Assembly: GCA_937132085.1 (NCBI GenBank)
Contig: CAKZNV010000219.1
Location: 1-44,191, forward strand
Source of the DNA: an uncultured Rubritalea sp.
GTDB lineage: Bacteria; Verrucomicrobiota; Verrucomicrobiia; Verrucomicrobiales; Akkermansiaceae
Direction of reading: 5' to 3'
DNA: 44,191 bases
The first letter of the stretch is position 1; the number at the start of each line of letters is the position of its first letter. Positions 13,812 through 22,808 of the stretch are shown in pieces. The notes under the pieces were generated by a model. That model saw only the letters and a program-made list of their open reading frames with translations, was not told the origin of the DNA and made no database searches. The translations under genes and the position numbers were made by a program.

Positions 13812-15419
13812 GTGCTTACTATTAGAAATCTTACCAAAACCGTAGGGGGAAGAACCCTCTTTGAAGAAGCTAAAATGACCATCAACTGGGGCGAACGTGT
13901 CGCTCTCGTTGGACCCAATGGTGCAGGAAAATCAACTCTATTTAGAGCTATCCTAGGACAGGACGAGCCAGACAGCGGAACCGCTGAAGTGGACGAATAC
14001 GCCATCGTAGGTTACCTCGCTCAGGAAGCCGGCGACCCAGGTGCAGAGACTATTCTAGAAATCTCCATCGGCATCACTCCAGAGGTCGAAGAAGCGATCA
14101 AGGTCATGCGCACCGCTGAGAACGAAGGCACTACAGACTCACAAGAGTTCGCCGACGCTCAAGACACCTTCGACGCAGCTAACGGCTACGCACTAGAGCC
14201 TAAGGCTAAGAAAATCCTTTCCGGTCTCGGCTTCACTCAGGAGCAGATGGGCCAGCCAGCTAACACATTCTCAGGTGGATGGATCATGCGTGCGCACCTA
14301 GCACGACTCCTCGTCCAAGAGCCAGACCTCCTCATGCTCGATGAGCCGACTAACCACCTCGACCTCATCTCACTCATCTGGCTTCAGCGCTATCTGATGA
14401 ACTACCCAGGAGCTCTTCTCCTCATTTCTCACGACCGTGACTTCATGGACGAAATCATCGAGACCGTTTACGAAATCGATGAAACTAAGCTCATTTCCTA
14501 CACAGGAAACTACACTGCCTACTGTGAGCAACGCGAAAAGCGCTACGACCAAAAGGTCCAAGCTTACCGTGCGCAGCAGAAAGAAATCGATCGTGTGCAG
14601 GAATTCGTAGACAGATTCCGCGGAGTCGGCTCTAAGGCATCTCAGGTCAACGAGCGTATGAAGACGATTCAGAAGCTTAAAGACAAGCTCGTCAAACCAA
14701 TCGCTCCACGTAAAGTTTTCAAATTCAACTTCCCACAGCCACCACGCTCTAACCAGATCGTAGCTGAGCTCACTAAGGTGAAGCAGGCTTATGGTGAAAA
14801 AGTCATCTATGACGGTCTCGACCTCATCGTGGAACGCGGTGACCGTATGGTTCTCGTAGGTCCTAACGGTGCAGGTAAGTCCACATTGATGAAGATCATC
14901 GCTGGCCAAATCGAGATCCAAGGTGGCGACGTCAACGTTGGTTACGCTACTAAGATGGGTTATTTCTCACAGCACCGTGCACTCACTATGAACGAGTCTA
15001 ACACAGTGCTCGATGAGGTCATGTCAGCTAACGGAGAACTCCGTGAAGACGAAGCTCGTTCTATTCTTGGCTCATTCCTGTTCCGCAAGAACGATGTCCA
15101 GAAACGTATCCGAGTTCTCTCTGGTGGTGAGAAATCACGACTCAACCTCGTGAAATTCCTCGTAGATCCTCCTAACCTTCTACTGATGGACGAGCCTACT
15201 ACTCACCTTGACATCGTTTCTATCGAGGCCCTCGTCTCTGCTCTAAAGCAATACAAAGGCACGCTAGTATTCATCTCACACGATGTTCACTTCATCAGAA
15301 ACCTCGCTGAGACAACGCTCCACATTAACAACGGAGCAGTCACTCGCTACACTGGTGGCTACGATTACTTCATCGAGAAAAGCGGCCTAGACGACGACCG
15401 AAGCGCAGTAACTTCATAG
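13812..15419 (+). CDS. ABC-F family ATP-binding protein
   Basis: This is a soluble protein of about 535 residues with two ABC ATPase domains in tandem and no membrane segments, the ABC-F layout (EttA/Uup/YbiT group) of ribosome-associated translation factors. Domain 1 has Walker A GPNGAGKST (34-42), signature FSGGW (153-157) and Walker B LLMLDEPTNHLD. The charged linker (QKEIDRVQEFVDRFRG, then KASQVNERMKTIQKL) is typical. Domain 2 has GPNGAGKST near 350, LSGGEKSR near 436-443 and LLLMDEPTTHLD. I choose GTG at 13812 (MLTIRNLTK) because family members start there; the upstream in-frame ATG (13740) would add a non-conserved hydrophobic stretch. A terminator follows. Confidence 0.93.
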   Translation: MLTIRNLTKTVGGRTLFEEAKMTINWGERVALVGPNGAGKSTLFRAILGQDEPDSGTAEVDEYAIVGYLAQEAGDPGAETILEISIGITPEVEEAIKVMRTAENEGTTDSQEFADAQDTFDAANGYALEPKAKKILSGLGFTQEQMGQPANTFSGGWIMRAHLARLLVQEPDLLMLDEPTNHLDLISLIWLQRYLMNYPGALLLISHDRDFMDEIIETVYEIDETKLISYTGNYTAYCEQREKRYDQKVQAYRAQQKEIDRVQEFVDRFRGVGSKASQVNERMKTIQKLKDKLVKPIAPRKVFKFNFPQPPRSNQIVAELTKVKQAYGEKVIYDGLDLIVERGDRMVLVGPNGAGKSTLMKIIAGQIEIQGGDVNVGYATKMGYFSQHRALTMNESNTVLDEVMSANGELREDEARSILGSFLFRKNDVQKRIRVLSGGEKSRLNLVKFLVDPPNLLLMDEPTTHLDIVSIEALVSALKQYKGTLVFISHDVHFIRNLAETTLHINNGAVTRYTGGYDYFIEKSGLDDDRSAVTS

Positions 15420-15445
15420 TCTAACAGCACTACAAATTTAAAATC

Positions 15446-15484
15446 ACCACCTTGGTCAATCTCTGGCTAAGGTGGTATTTTTTT
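15446..15484 (+). terminator. Rho-independent terminator of the ABC-F gene
   Basis: ACCACCTT (15446-15453) pairs with AAGGTGGT (15469-15476), followed by A and seven T residues. It lies between convergent genes, the ABC-F gene and metR. Confidence 0.9.
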
Positions 15485-15498
15485 GCAACTACGTTCTG

Positions 15499-16419
15499 CT
15501 ATAATATCTCCACATCCGTGAACATCTGAGACATCGTGGTCTTCATCATTTTCACAAAATCGACGATGTAGGCAGATGAACCCAGATCGCTATTCACAGC
15601 GGCGTAGAGCTCGCTCTGTAATCCATTAACAGTGATCTTACGTTCTGAGATATAGCTTTTATCGAGATACTCCTTCACCGCCCAACGTGGTAACACTGCG
15701 ATTCCTCTACGGCTAGCAACTAACTGCAGAATAGCCACTGTAAGCTCTGTTCTACGCTGGTCTCTAGGCATGACCCCAGCGGGATTAAGCACTTTACGGA
15801 AAATGTCCATCCGCTCCTGAGGGATTGGATAAGTAATGAGATTTTCTAACTCAAAGTCTCTAGCTGTTAGATGAGTCTTAGCTAGTAGCGGATGATCATT
15901 TGCCAGTAATGCTGGCATCTCAAATTGGAACATCGAGAAATACTCAGTATGTTTGCGTCTCGTCTTGGTAGAAATAATAACTAGATCAGCTCTACCATCA
16001 TCTAACAGACCACCAGGATCAGCATGAAATCCTGAGATCAAATCCAACTCGACTTCTGGCCATTGTTCACGAAACAAATCCATAGCAGGCATCAGCCAGT
16101 CAAAACACGAATGACACTCCACTGCTATTCTCAGCTGCCCAGAGACACCTTGCTTAATCTTACTAATGTCTCGTTCAGCATCTGTGATTAATCTCTGAGC
16201 ATCATACGCCAGACCTAGTAACCTCTCTCCAGTCTTCGTCCACTGAATCGGCGATGTTTTACGAATGAAAAGCAGCTCCTCATAATGGTCTTCTAAAATT
16301 TTAAACTGATGTGATAAAGCACTCTGACTCAGGTGTAATCGTTCAGAAGCTCGGGTCATACTGCCTGTCTCGGCAAAGGCGATTAAACTCTCAAAATGTC
16401 GTATTTCTAGGGCATACAT
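15499..16419 (-). CDS. metR: LysR-type transcriptional regulator, probable MetR
   Basis: This 306-residue LysR-family regulator has an N-terminal winged helix-turn-helix (about 1-60) with FAETGSMTRASERLHLSQSALSHQ, the usual recognition-helix pattern. An effector-binding domain follows (about 90-295), with IAVECHSCFDWLMPAMDLF and GFHADPGGLLDDGRADL. The gene is transcribed divergently from metE, with 111 bases between start codons. This is the classic metR-metE arrangement, in which MetR with homocysteine activates methionine synthesis. The intergenic region carries a repeated TACTGAAC motif. Length fits MetR. Assignment rests on the family and the neighbour. Confidence 0.9.
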   Translation of the reverse strand: MYALEIRHFESLIAFAETGSMTRASERLHLSQSALSHQFKILEDHYEELLFIRKTSPIQWTKTGERLLGLAYDAQRLITDAERDISKIKQGVSGQLRIAVECHSCFDWLMPAMDLFREQWPEVELDLISGFHADPGGLLDDGRADLVIISTKTRRKHTEYFSMFQFEMPALLANDHPLLAKTHLTARDFELENLITYPIPQERMDIFRKVLNPAGVMPRDQRRTELTVAILQLVASRRGIAVLPRWAVKEYLDKSYISERKITVNGLQSELYAAVNSDLGSSAYIVDFVKMMKTTMSQMFTDVEIL

Positions 16420-16443
16420 GCACAGTATATATCAGAAAAACAC

Positions 16444-16481
16444 TACTGAACAACATGAATTATTCTAATACTGAACCACAT
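16444..16481. promoter_or_regulatory. Putative MetR operator: two direct repeats
   Basis: TACTGAACAACAT (16444-16456) and TACTGAACCACAT (16469-16481) are 12-of-13 identical and start 25 bases apart, in the metR-metE intergenic region. GAATTATTC between them is a small palindrome. The layout suits a LysR-type activator bound upstream of metE. Confidence 0.55.
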
Positions 16482-16530
16482 TAACTTTCACTACACTAAA
16501 CTACAAACTTCGTGCAATACTCTGTCTGCA

Positions 16531-18843
16531 ATGAACAAACAAGCATACAAAACACACGTATTAGGATTCCCAAGAGTAGGAGAAGACAGAGAACTCAAGT
16601 GGGCACTAGAGAAATTCTGGCGCAATGAAATCACGGAGAAACAACTGCAACATACAGCCTCCGAACTTAGGGAAATAAACTGGAAACTACAAAAAAAATC
16701 AGGACTAGACTTTGTCAGTGTCAACGATTTCAGCTTCTACGATCAGGTTTTAGACACAGCCTGCTGTTTCGGTATCATTCCTGAGAGGTATGACTGGGAT
16801 AGATCCGAGATAAGCCTTGATCTCTACTTCTCAATGGCTCGCGGTTCAGACAAGCAATCAGCTCTGGCCATGACTAAATGGTTCGACACCAACTATCATT
16901 ACATGGTGCCTGAAATCGCTGACTCACTTCAGTTCAGCCTCCATCCAGAGAAAATTCTCGCGGAACTCAAGCAAGCCACTGACCTTGGCTACGATGCAAA
17001 GCCAGTAATCATTGGACCAGCTACCCTTCTAACGCTAGCTCGCAAGGCAACAGAAAATGACCAATCTCCAATTTCAAGAATAGAGGAACTACTCCCTCTC
17101 TATGCTGAACTGATTAATCAACTTACTCAGCTTGGAGTGAACTGGATTCAGATCGATGAGCCGATCTTAACACAAGATCTCGATCAGGCTCAGATCGATG
17201 CAATTAAACTAAGTTACGAGTATTTCGAGCAATCCTGCCCTAAAGCGAAGATCTTAGTAGCGACATATTTCGGTCAGTTAGGAAATCACACTGAGGCACT
17301 AGCTAAGCTCCCAGTTGCTGGTGTGCACCTTGATACTACTAGCTCTGAGCTTGATCTAGAAAGCTTCGTTAAGAACTACTCTACCGACAAAGTGCTATCA
17401 CTCGGCCTCATCAATGGAAGAAACATCTGGGCAGAAAACCTCACAAAGAAGACGCCACTCATCCAGCTAGCTGAGAAACATGGTCACCGGGAAAACCTCT
17501 GGATTTCCTGCTCATGCTCACTTTTACACGTGCCTTACAGTCTCGAAAAAGAGTCATTTGAAAAACCGCTTAACAGCTACCTAGCCTTTGCAAAAGAGAA
17601 ACTCAGCGAGCTCAATTTGCTCTCTCAGGTAAATGTAGATCCACTAGCTGACACAGCCGTCCGCCGTAGCGCTCAAGACCATTACACTCGTATCACGAGC
17701 AAGCTTGCAAACGTCAAAAGCGTGCGTGAACAGTGTTCAACTCTCGACACTTATGAGAACAAAACTCGAAGAGCATTTAGCAAACGTCAGAAAATACAGA
17801 GAGAGGCATTAGGTCTTCCGCTACTACCGACCACGACGATTGGATCATTCCCTCAGACGCCAGCGATTCGTAAAATTCGCAGTGACTATAAGAAAGGCTC
17901 CCTCAGCCGAGAGCAATACCGTAAACACCTACACCAGCACACCGCCGAGTGTATTAACAAACAAGAAGACATCGGACTCGATGTCCTTGTCCACGGAGAG
18001 TTCGAGCGTAATGACATGGTCGAATTCTTCGCGGACAAGCTCAATGGCTACGCCTTTAGTGACTTCGGCTGGGTGCAGAGTTATGGCTCTCGCTGTGTCA
18101 AACCACCAATCATCTGGGCAGATGTCTCCAGAGCCTCTAGCCTCTCAGAAGAATGGATTTCAGATGCTCAAGCTCTGACCAACAAGCCAGTCAAAGGCAT
18201 GCTCTCCGGCCCTATCACCATGCTCCAGTGGAGTTTTGTTAGAGATGATATTCCGCGTAAATCAGTAGCCTTACAAATCGCGGTAGCTCTACGAGAAGAG
18301 ATCATCGAGTTAGAATCCAATGGAACAAAAATCATCCAAGTGGATGAACCTGCCCTACGTGAAGGACTACCACTCAGAAAAGCGCAACAAGCTGAATACC
18401 TAGACTGGGCAGTCGATGCCTTCAAACTAGCCACTAGTGGAGTCCTAGACAGCACCCAAATCCACACTCATATGTGCTATGGAAATTTCCAAGACATCTT
18501 CCAAGCGATCATCGATTTAGATGCAGATGTCATCTCCATCGAAGCCACCAGAAACCGCCTAGCGATTCTCAGCAGCTTCATCGAGCAGAAATACCCCAAC
18601 GAGATCGGCTTAGGCATCTGGGACATCCATAGTCCACGCATTCCATCTAGCCAGGAAATGAGTGATCTGTTAGCCAAAGCAGTGCGCCTCATTGATCCTG
18701 AAAACATCTGGGTAAATCCAGACTGTGGGCTTAAGACGCGTGGATGGAAAGAGACTGAAGCTTCACTCAGAAACTTAGTCAAAGCAGCCAAGACACAGAG
18801 AACAGCACTCGCGTCACTCAAGCAAGAACCAGCCTTGGCGTAG
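16531..18843 (+). CDS. metE: Cobalamin-independent methionine synthase
   Basis: MetE transfers the methyl group of 5-methyltetrahydropteroyl-tri-glutamate to homocysteine, the last step of methionine synthesis without vitamin B12. The 770-residue length matches the family, which is two barrel-type halves. The N-terminal half opens with HVLGFPRVGEDRELKWALE, and the catalytic half with TTTIGSFPQTPAIRKIRSDYKKG. Zinc ligands are visible: H647 and C649 in HTHMCYGNF, E671 in ISIEATRN, and C732 in NPDCGLKTRGW. Transcription is divergent from metR and probably MetR-activated through the repeated motif upstream. The stop lies six bases from the convergent UPF0261 gene. Confidence 0.97.
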   Translation: MNKQAYKTHVLGFPRVGEDRELKWALEKFWRNEITEKQLQHTASELREINWKLQKKSGLDFVSVNDFSFYDQVLDTACCFGIIPERYDWDRSEISLDLYFSMARGSDKQSALAMTKWFDTNYHYMVPEIADSLQFSLHPEKILAELKQATDLGYDAKPVIIGPATLLTLARKATENDQSPISRIEELLPLYAELINQLTQLGVNWIQIDEPILTQDLDQAQIDAIKLSYEYFEQSCPKAKILVATYFGQLGNHTEALAKLPVAGVHLDTTSSELDLESFVKNYSTDKVLSLGLINGRNIWAENLTKKTPLIQLAEKHGHRENLWISCSCSLLHVPYSLEKESFEKPLNSYLAFAKEKLSELNLLSQVNVDPLADTAVRRSAQDHYTRITSKLANVKSVREQCSTLDTYENKTRRAFSKRQKIQREALGLPLLPTTTIGSFPQTPAIRKIRSDYKKGSLSREQYRKHLHQHTAECINKQEDIGLDVLVHGEFERNDMVEFFADKLNGYAFSDFGWVQSYGSRCVKPPIIWADVSRASSLSEEWISDAQALTNKPVKGMLSGPITMLQWSFVRDDIPRKSVALQIAVALREEIIELESNGTKIIQVDEPALREGLPLRKAQQAEYLDWAVDAFKLATSGVLDSTQIHTHMCYGNFQDIFQAIIDLDADVISIEATRNRLAILSSFIEQKYPNEIGLGIWDIHSPRIPSSQEMSDLLAKAVRLIDPENIWVNPDCGLKTRGWKETEASLRNLVKAAKTQRTALASLKQEPALA

Positions 18844-18849
18844 ATCAGT

Positions 18850-20043
18850 CTAGCCTATAAGTTCTAACAGTTTATTTGCACAAGCCTTGGCGAAAGCTTC
18901 ACTGTTGATGTTTTCGTCAAGGTCAATCACTTCCACCCTTGAATGTTCTCTGATGGAATTAAAGAGAGCCTTATCAGCTTCGGCATCATAAAATGGCTGG
19001 CCTTCTGCCGAGATCACACTGACTCCTTTGAGTGGATTCATAATCACTGTCGGAGCGCTATTGGCATTTGATTTCTCTGCGATAATCTTACCGAGTTGCG
19101 CACACTCTTCAGCATTCGTTCTCAATAAAGTCACTTGTGGATTATGGATGTAGATCGTTCTGTTATTAAATTTCTCTGGAAGCGTCTCACGCTCCCCGAA
19201 GTTTGCCATATCGAGACAACCTGGAGCAACTACAGCAGGAATTCCAGCCTTAGTCATCGCATCCATTCTAGTAGGTCCAGCACTGAGCGTGGCTCCTACT
19301 AGCTCGTCCGCCCATTCAGTAGTCGTGATATCTAACACACCTGCGACCATGCCACTCTCGATCAGCGTCTCCATCGTCTTGCCGCCCATACCAGTCGTAT
19401 GAAATACCAGCACTTCATAGCCAGCATTCTCTAACACCTTACTTGCAATATCGATACATTCCGTCGTGTTACCAAACATGCTAGCCACGATGAGGGGCTT
19501 ACTTTCTTGCTCTGAAATCTCCATTTCCACCATACCACAGATCGCTCCCGCAGCTCTGGTGAAGATACGTTTTGAAATGCTGTTTAATCCAGCTACATCC
19601 ACCACACTCGGGATCATCACGATATCTTTCGTCCCTACATAGTGAGCTGTATTTCCGCTAGCCAAGGTAGACACCATGACTTTAGGGAAACCCAGTGGCA
19701 GAGCCCGCATCGCTGATGTAGCTAATGCAGTCCCCCCCCCACCACCGAGTGAAATGACCCCATCTATTTTTCCATCCTCTACCAGCTTAGCCAGCATGAC
19801 TGGTGCAGCTTTAGCCATCGCCACCACACATTCGCCACGGTCTTTTCTATCCATCATCGGCTGTAAATCTAGTCCAGCTAGCTCAGCGACCTCAAAGCGG
19901 CTAACATCTGGCTTCACTTCAGGTTCATCTCCAGTCCCCAGATCTACCAGCAGAGCGTTATGCCCTTTTTTCTTGATCAAGTCTGCTACGAACTGATGTT
20001 CAAAACCTTTTGAGTCTAATGTCCCTATGACGGCAATATTCAT
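18850..20043 (-). CDS. Tm-1-like ATP-binding (UPF0261) family protein
   Basis: This 397-residue protein matches the UPF0261/Tm-1 N-terminal family over its whole length. It opens with MNIAVIGTLDSKGFEHQF, has a glycine-rich loop SLGGGGGTALATSAM near residue 100, then PKVMVSTLASGNTAHYVG and IPSVVDVAGLNSIS. The C-terminal half contains FHTTGMGGKTMETLIESG, GVLDITTTEWADELVG and PGCLDMANFG. Family members bind nucleotide-like ligands; the plant homologue Tm-1 blocks a viral replicase. The bacterial role is unclear. The glycine loop is coded over a run of nine G bases (19732-19740 on the complement), a potential slippage site, but the frame is intact here. Confidence 0.88.
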   Translation of the reverse strand: MNIAVIGTLDSKGFEHQFVADLIKKKGHNALLVDLGTGDEPEVKPDVSRFEVAELAGLDLQPMMDRKDRGECVVAMAKAAPVMLAKLVEDGKIDGVISLGGGGGTALATSAMRALPLGFPKVMVSTLASGNTAHYVGTKDIVMIPSVVDVAGLNSISKRIFTRAAGAICGMVEMEISEQESKPLIVASMFGNTTECIDIASKVLENAGYEVLVFHTTGMGGKTMETLIESGMVAGVLDITTTEWADELVGATLSAGPTRMDAMTKAGIPAVVAPGCLDMANFGERETLPEKFNNRTIYIHNPQVTLLRTNAEECAQLGKIIAEKSNANSAPTVIMNPLKGVSVISAEGQPFYDAEADKALFNSIREHSRVEVIDLDENINSEAFAKACANKLLELIG

Positions 20044-20123
20044 GGGGTTAAAATAAACAGATAAGCTACTAAATCAATCAAGATCGCCTCTGACCAAGCC
20101 ACACATACTTATCAAAAACCCAC

Positions 20124-20168
20124 AAAAAAGCGCCATGCTATCAATCTAGTGATTGACGGCATGACGCT
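20124..20168 (-). terminator. Rho-independent terminator of the FKBP gene
   Basis: On the minus strand AGCGTCATGCCGTCAATC pairs with GATTGATAGCATGGCGCT (a few mismatches), followed by six T residues. It lies just downstream of the triple-FKBP gene. Confidence 0.88.
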
Positions 20169-20201
20169 GTAGAATTTGTTTACTAAGCTCGAAGCGTTAG
20201 A

Positions 20202-21434
20202 TTATTTAGCAGCTTCCTCTTTGACTATCTCTACTAATTCAAACTGGTAACAGAATGAACCTTTAGGTGTCCCTGGAGGAGGATTGTCTCCTACGATGTG
20301 CTGCACTGGAATCCAGATCTGGCGGACTTCACCAACTTTAAGAAGCTGAAGAGCCTTGCTGAATGCTGGTCTTTCCTTGAGTTGAGCGAGTGATAGAGTG
20401 ATTGATTTACCGAGAGGGATTGATGAGTCAACGATTTCACCGTCTGGTGCCCAGCCTGTGTAGTTCACCTTGATCACGTCATCCCCTGTTGGTTGAGCGC
20501 CTTTGCCCTCTTTAAGAACGATTGATTTTACCCCACCTTCTGAATCCACAGCATTTTCTGGGATAGCATTAAGGTTCTTTGGAGTGTCTGGCATAGCGAT
20601 TACCTTGAGTAGCTCTACATCGAAGCAGAGATCACCAGCAGGAGCACCTGGACGCTCAGGCACTTTGCCGTAAGCGAGTTCAGCAGGAATCCAGAAACGG
20701 CGTTTTTCACCAGCTACCATAAGTTGTAGACCTTCTGTCCAGCCTTTGATGACCTGGTTAAGAGGAAATGAAGTTGGCTCACCACGCATGACTGAGCTGT
20801 CGAACATACGACCTTCTGCATCCCAACCTGAATAGTGAACAGACACATTATCATTAGACTTAGGCTTCACTGTGCCAGTTCCTTTTTTGAGAACCTTGCT
20901 AGCAAGACCTGAAGCTGTTTTCACTGCATCAGCAGGAGGAGCAGCCACATCTTTAGGGACTGTTGGCATTACTGGAGCTTTCTTGATAGAGAGCAGCTCT
21001 ACATCGAAGCAGAGGTCACCACCTGGGCGACCACCACCTGGGTTTTCACCGTATGCCGCAGCAGCAGGTATCCAGAAGCGACGTTTCTCACCTACTACCA
21101 TAAGCTGTAGACCTTCTGTCCAGCCTTTGATGACTTGGTTAAGAGGAAATGAAGATGGCTGACCACGCTTCACTGAGCTGTCAAACATCTTGCCAGTCTT
21201 ATCCCAGCCTGAGTAATGCACAGTCACAGTATCTGCAGCTAATGGCATTTCTTTGCCAGTGCCCTTCTTGAGAACTTTTGATTTGAGACCTGAAGCTGTC
21301 ACGAGAGCATCCGCTGGTGCAGCTGCTACGTCCTTAGGTGCAGGAATATCCTGAGCGACAGCGCTCAAAGGCCCAAACGCTACCACACCAACAAGGCCAG
21401 TAGCTACTAGATTTCTAATAGTTGTATATTTCAC
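20202..21434 (-). CDS. Exported peptidyl-prolyl isomerase with three FKBP domains
   Basis: This 410-residue protein has a signal peptide (about 1-28, ending AVAQ) and three FKBP-type isomerase units. Units 1 (about 44-152) and 2 (about 172-277) are close copies: both carry VHYSGWD, MFDSSV, SFPLNQVIKGWTEGLQLM, GEKRRFWIPA, AYG and GDLCFDVELL. Unit 3 (about 290-402) is divergent (VNYTGWAPDGEIVDSSI, then ALQLLKVGEVRQIWIP) and has lost the VIKGW core, so it may be structural. It likely folds or guards envelope proteins. It is the last gene of a group with the C2-like and PqiA-like genes and is closed by a terminator. Confidence 0.93.
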   Translation of the reverse strand: MKYTTIRNLVATGLVGVVAFGPLSAVAQDIPAPKDVAAAPADALVTASGLKSKVLKKGTGKEMPLAADTVTVHYSGWDKTGKMFDSSVKRGQPSSFPLNQVIKGWTEGLQLMVVGEKRRFWIPAAAAYGENPGGGRPGGDLCFDVELLSIKKAPVMPTVPKDVAAPPADAVKTASGLASKVLKKGTGTVKPKSNDNVSVHYSGWDAEGRMFDSSVMRGEPTSFPLNQVIKGWTEGLQLMVAGEKRRFWIPAELAYGKVPERPGAPAGDLCFDVELLKVIAMPDTPKNLNAIPENAVDSEGGVKSIVLKEGKGAQPTGDDVIKVNYTGWAPDGEIVDSSIPLGKSITLSLAQLKERPAFSKALQLLKVGEVRQIWIPVQHIVGDNPPPGTPKGSFCYQFELVEIVKEEAAK

Positions 21435-21486
21435 GATGCAGGGACAATCTTGCAGATAACCCCACCTGTCAAGTGATCAGCGTCAT

Positions 21487-22032
21487 TTAAACAGATTTAT
21501 CTGTGCTTAAAAGCGTCTCTTCTAGCTCATGCGCTCGGTGTGCCAGCATGAATCCTGCCACAATCGACAGCACCACACTTACTGCGAAGACATACAAGCC
21601 CCAGTCCGCATGAATTCTCGATCCACCCGGTAAGCCCTTCACCGTCACGATCAATACCGAGATCACAAACACATCGATCATCGAAAATTTACCCAATTTC
21701 TCTACAAATTTAAGAAACTTGCCTGGACACCGACCTTCACGCAAACGCAGCCCAGCCATCCAGAGTATGAGTAATTTAGCGATCGGAAAGACGATAGAGA
21801 AACCGAAAATCAACGCAGCTACCCCCTCAGATCCACCACTCCACATGTGAGAAATGCCCTCAATGATAGAAAAACTAGAAACCGCAAATTCCTCAGGGAA
21901 GAGTAGATTCATAATCTCAGTGTAATCACCACCATACAGAGTTAGCCTTGGCTCGGTCTGCATCGTAGGTGCCACCAACCCCACTCCCAGAGTGAATGCA
22001 GAGATGATCAGAAGTATAAAAACACGTATCAT
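21487..22032 (-). CDS. PqiA-like (paraquat-inducible protein A) membrane protein
   Basis: This is a 181-residue integral membrane protein with four predicted helices: residues 3-22, about 73-95 (VAALIFGFSIVFPIAKLLIL), 115-135 and 147-165. The stretch EKLGKFSMIDVFVISVLIVT and the later YVFAVSVVLSIV match the PqiA domain, whose members work with MCE-type proteins in lipid transport across the envelope. No MCE (PqiB) gene is adjacent. It lies eight bases downstream of the C2-like gene and 52 bases upstream of the FKBP gene, so the three probably form one transcript. It is a single PqiA unit, half the length of the E. coli PqiA duplication. Confidence 0.75.
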   Translation of the reverse strand: MIRVFILLIISAFTLGVGLVAPTMQTEPRLTLYGGDYTEIMNLLFPEEFAVSSFSIIEGISHMWSGGSEGVAALIFGFSIVFPIAKLLILWMAGLRLREGRCPGKFLKFVEKLGKFSMIDVFVISVLIVTVKGLPGGSRIHADWGLYVFAVSVVLSIVAGFMLAHRAHELEETLLSTDKSV

Positions 22033-22040
22033 TATCTAAA

Positions 22041-22718
22041 TTACTTAGTCTGGAGTTTCTGTTCAGCAGTCATTTCACGTAGTAGAGGAAGCAAGAAATC
22101 CTTCACACTACCTTCTCGCTTCACCACTTTCACCTCTAGTCGCTTCCATCCATTGCCTTCACTGCGATCCTTATTGATGATCTCATTCGTCCCTTCATGC
22201 AGATCAGACAACTTCAGCGGGATGCTGCCCACTTCATCAGACGGACTAAGATAGTCTTTATCTAAAATTTTCACCACTAGTTCATCACCGCCTTTTACTC
22301 TAGCGGCCGTGATGATCTTCTCAAATTCGATGCCAATGTTAATGTCACCTTGAGCGAGTTGCTTCAGATCTTTCAGAGCAATAGGTATCGTGATTCCTCT
22401 CCAATTAGCAATAAACGTGTCCGATCTCTCAGACGAACTAAAGATAGTCTTCCCATCAAACTCCATTTTATAATAAAGATCTGGAGCGTCATCGTCATCA
22501 TCCCAGTCGTCCTCATCATTGTCATCATCCAGAGCCATGGTATAAGTCTCCACCTCTGAAACAAAAACATAATAAGTAGCCGCTGGATCCAGCCCATCAG
22601 ACTCCGCAGCCACAGCCGCCTCATCTCGCTCAGCAGGTTCAGCGCTTAACAAAGCCACAACACCAGCACCACATAAAATCAGCCCAATAGGAAAAGTCAG
22701 AGACAATACATTCTTCAT
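22041..22718 (-). CDS. Membrane-anchored protein with C2-like domain and acidic stretch
   Basis: This 225-residue protein starts with a hydrophobic anchor or signal (about 5-25). An extremely acidic run follows (ALDDDNDEDDWDDDDDAPD, about residues 63-81), which could bind calcium. The second half looks like a C2-type beta sandwich: DELVVKILDKDYLSPSDEVGS and IPLKLSDLHEG match the Ca-loop and strand pattern LxVxVxDxDxxSxDDxIG. The C-terminus is helical (SVKDFLLPLLREMTAEQK). It is the first gene of the C2-like / PqiA-like / FKBP group, which suggests an envelope role. Function is unknown. Confidence 0.6.
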   Translation of the reverse strand: MKNVLSLTFPIGLILCGAGVVALLSAEPAERDEAAVAAESDGLDPAATYYVFVSEVETYTMALDDDNDEDDWDDDDDAPDLYYKMEFDGKTIFSSSERSDTFIANWRGITIPIALKDLKQLAQGDINIGIEFEKIITAARVKGGDELVVKILDKDYLSPSDEVGSIPLKLSDLHEGTNEIINKDRSEGNGWKRLEVKVVKREGSVKDFLLPLLREMTAEQKLQTK

Positions 22719-22762
22719 TGCCAGAACTCTAACTCAGCATTAGAAGTGAGCAAGAAGAATTC

Positions 22763-22801
22763 TGACCAGCCCTAACTGCTCTATACTACCTACTAACTAC
22801 T
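22763..22801. repeat. Degenerate CTAACTA-rich repeat
   Basis: TGACCAGCCCTAACT (22763-22777) followed by TACTAACTACT is related to the stretch at 12753-12793. It lies directly before the GTG start of ruvX, in the spacer shared with the divergent C2-like gene. Confidence 0.35.
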
Positions 22802-22808
22802 CAAAAAA

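Noticed and set aside
14370-14921. Long minus-strand frame of 183 residues inside the ABC-F gene
   Set aside because: It is antisense to the well-conserved ABC-F coding sequence and has no motif of its own.
22350-22624. Frames overlapping the acidic region of the C2-like gene on both strands
   Set aside because: They arise from the biased GAT/GAC codon run of the C2-like protein. No signal or motif of their own.
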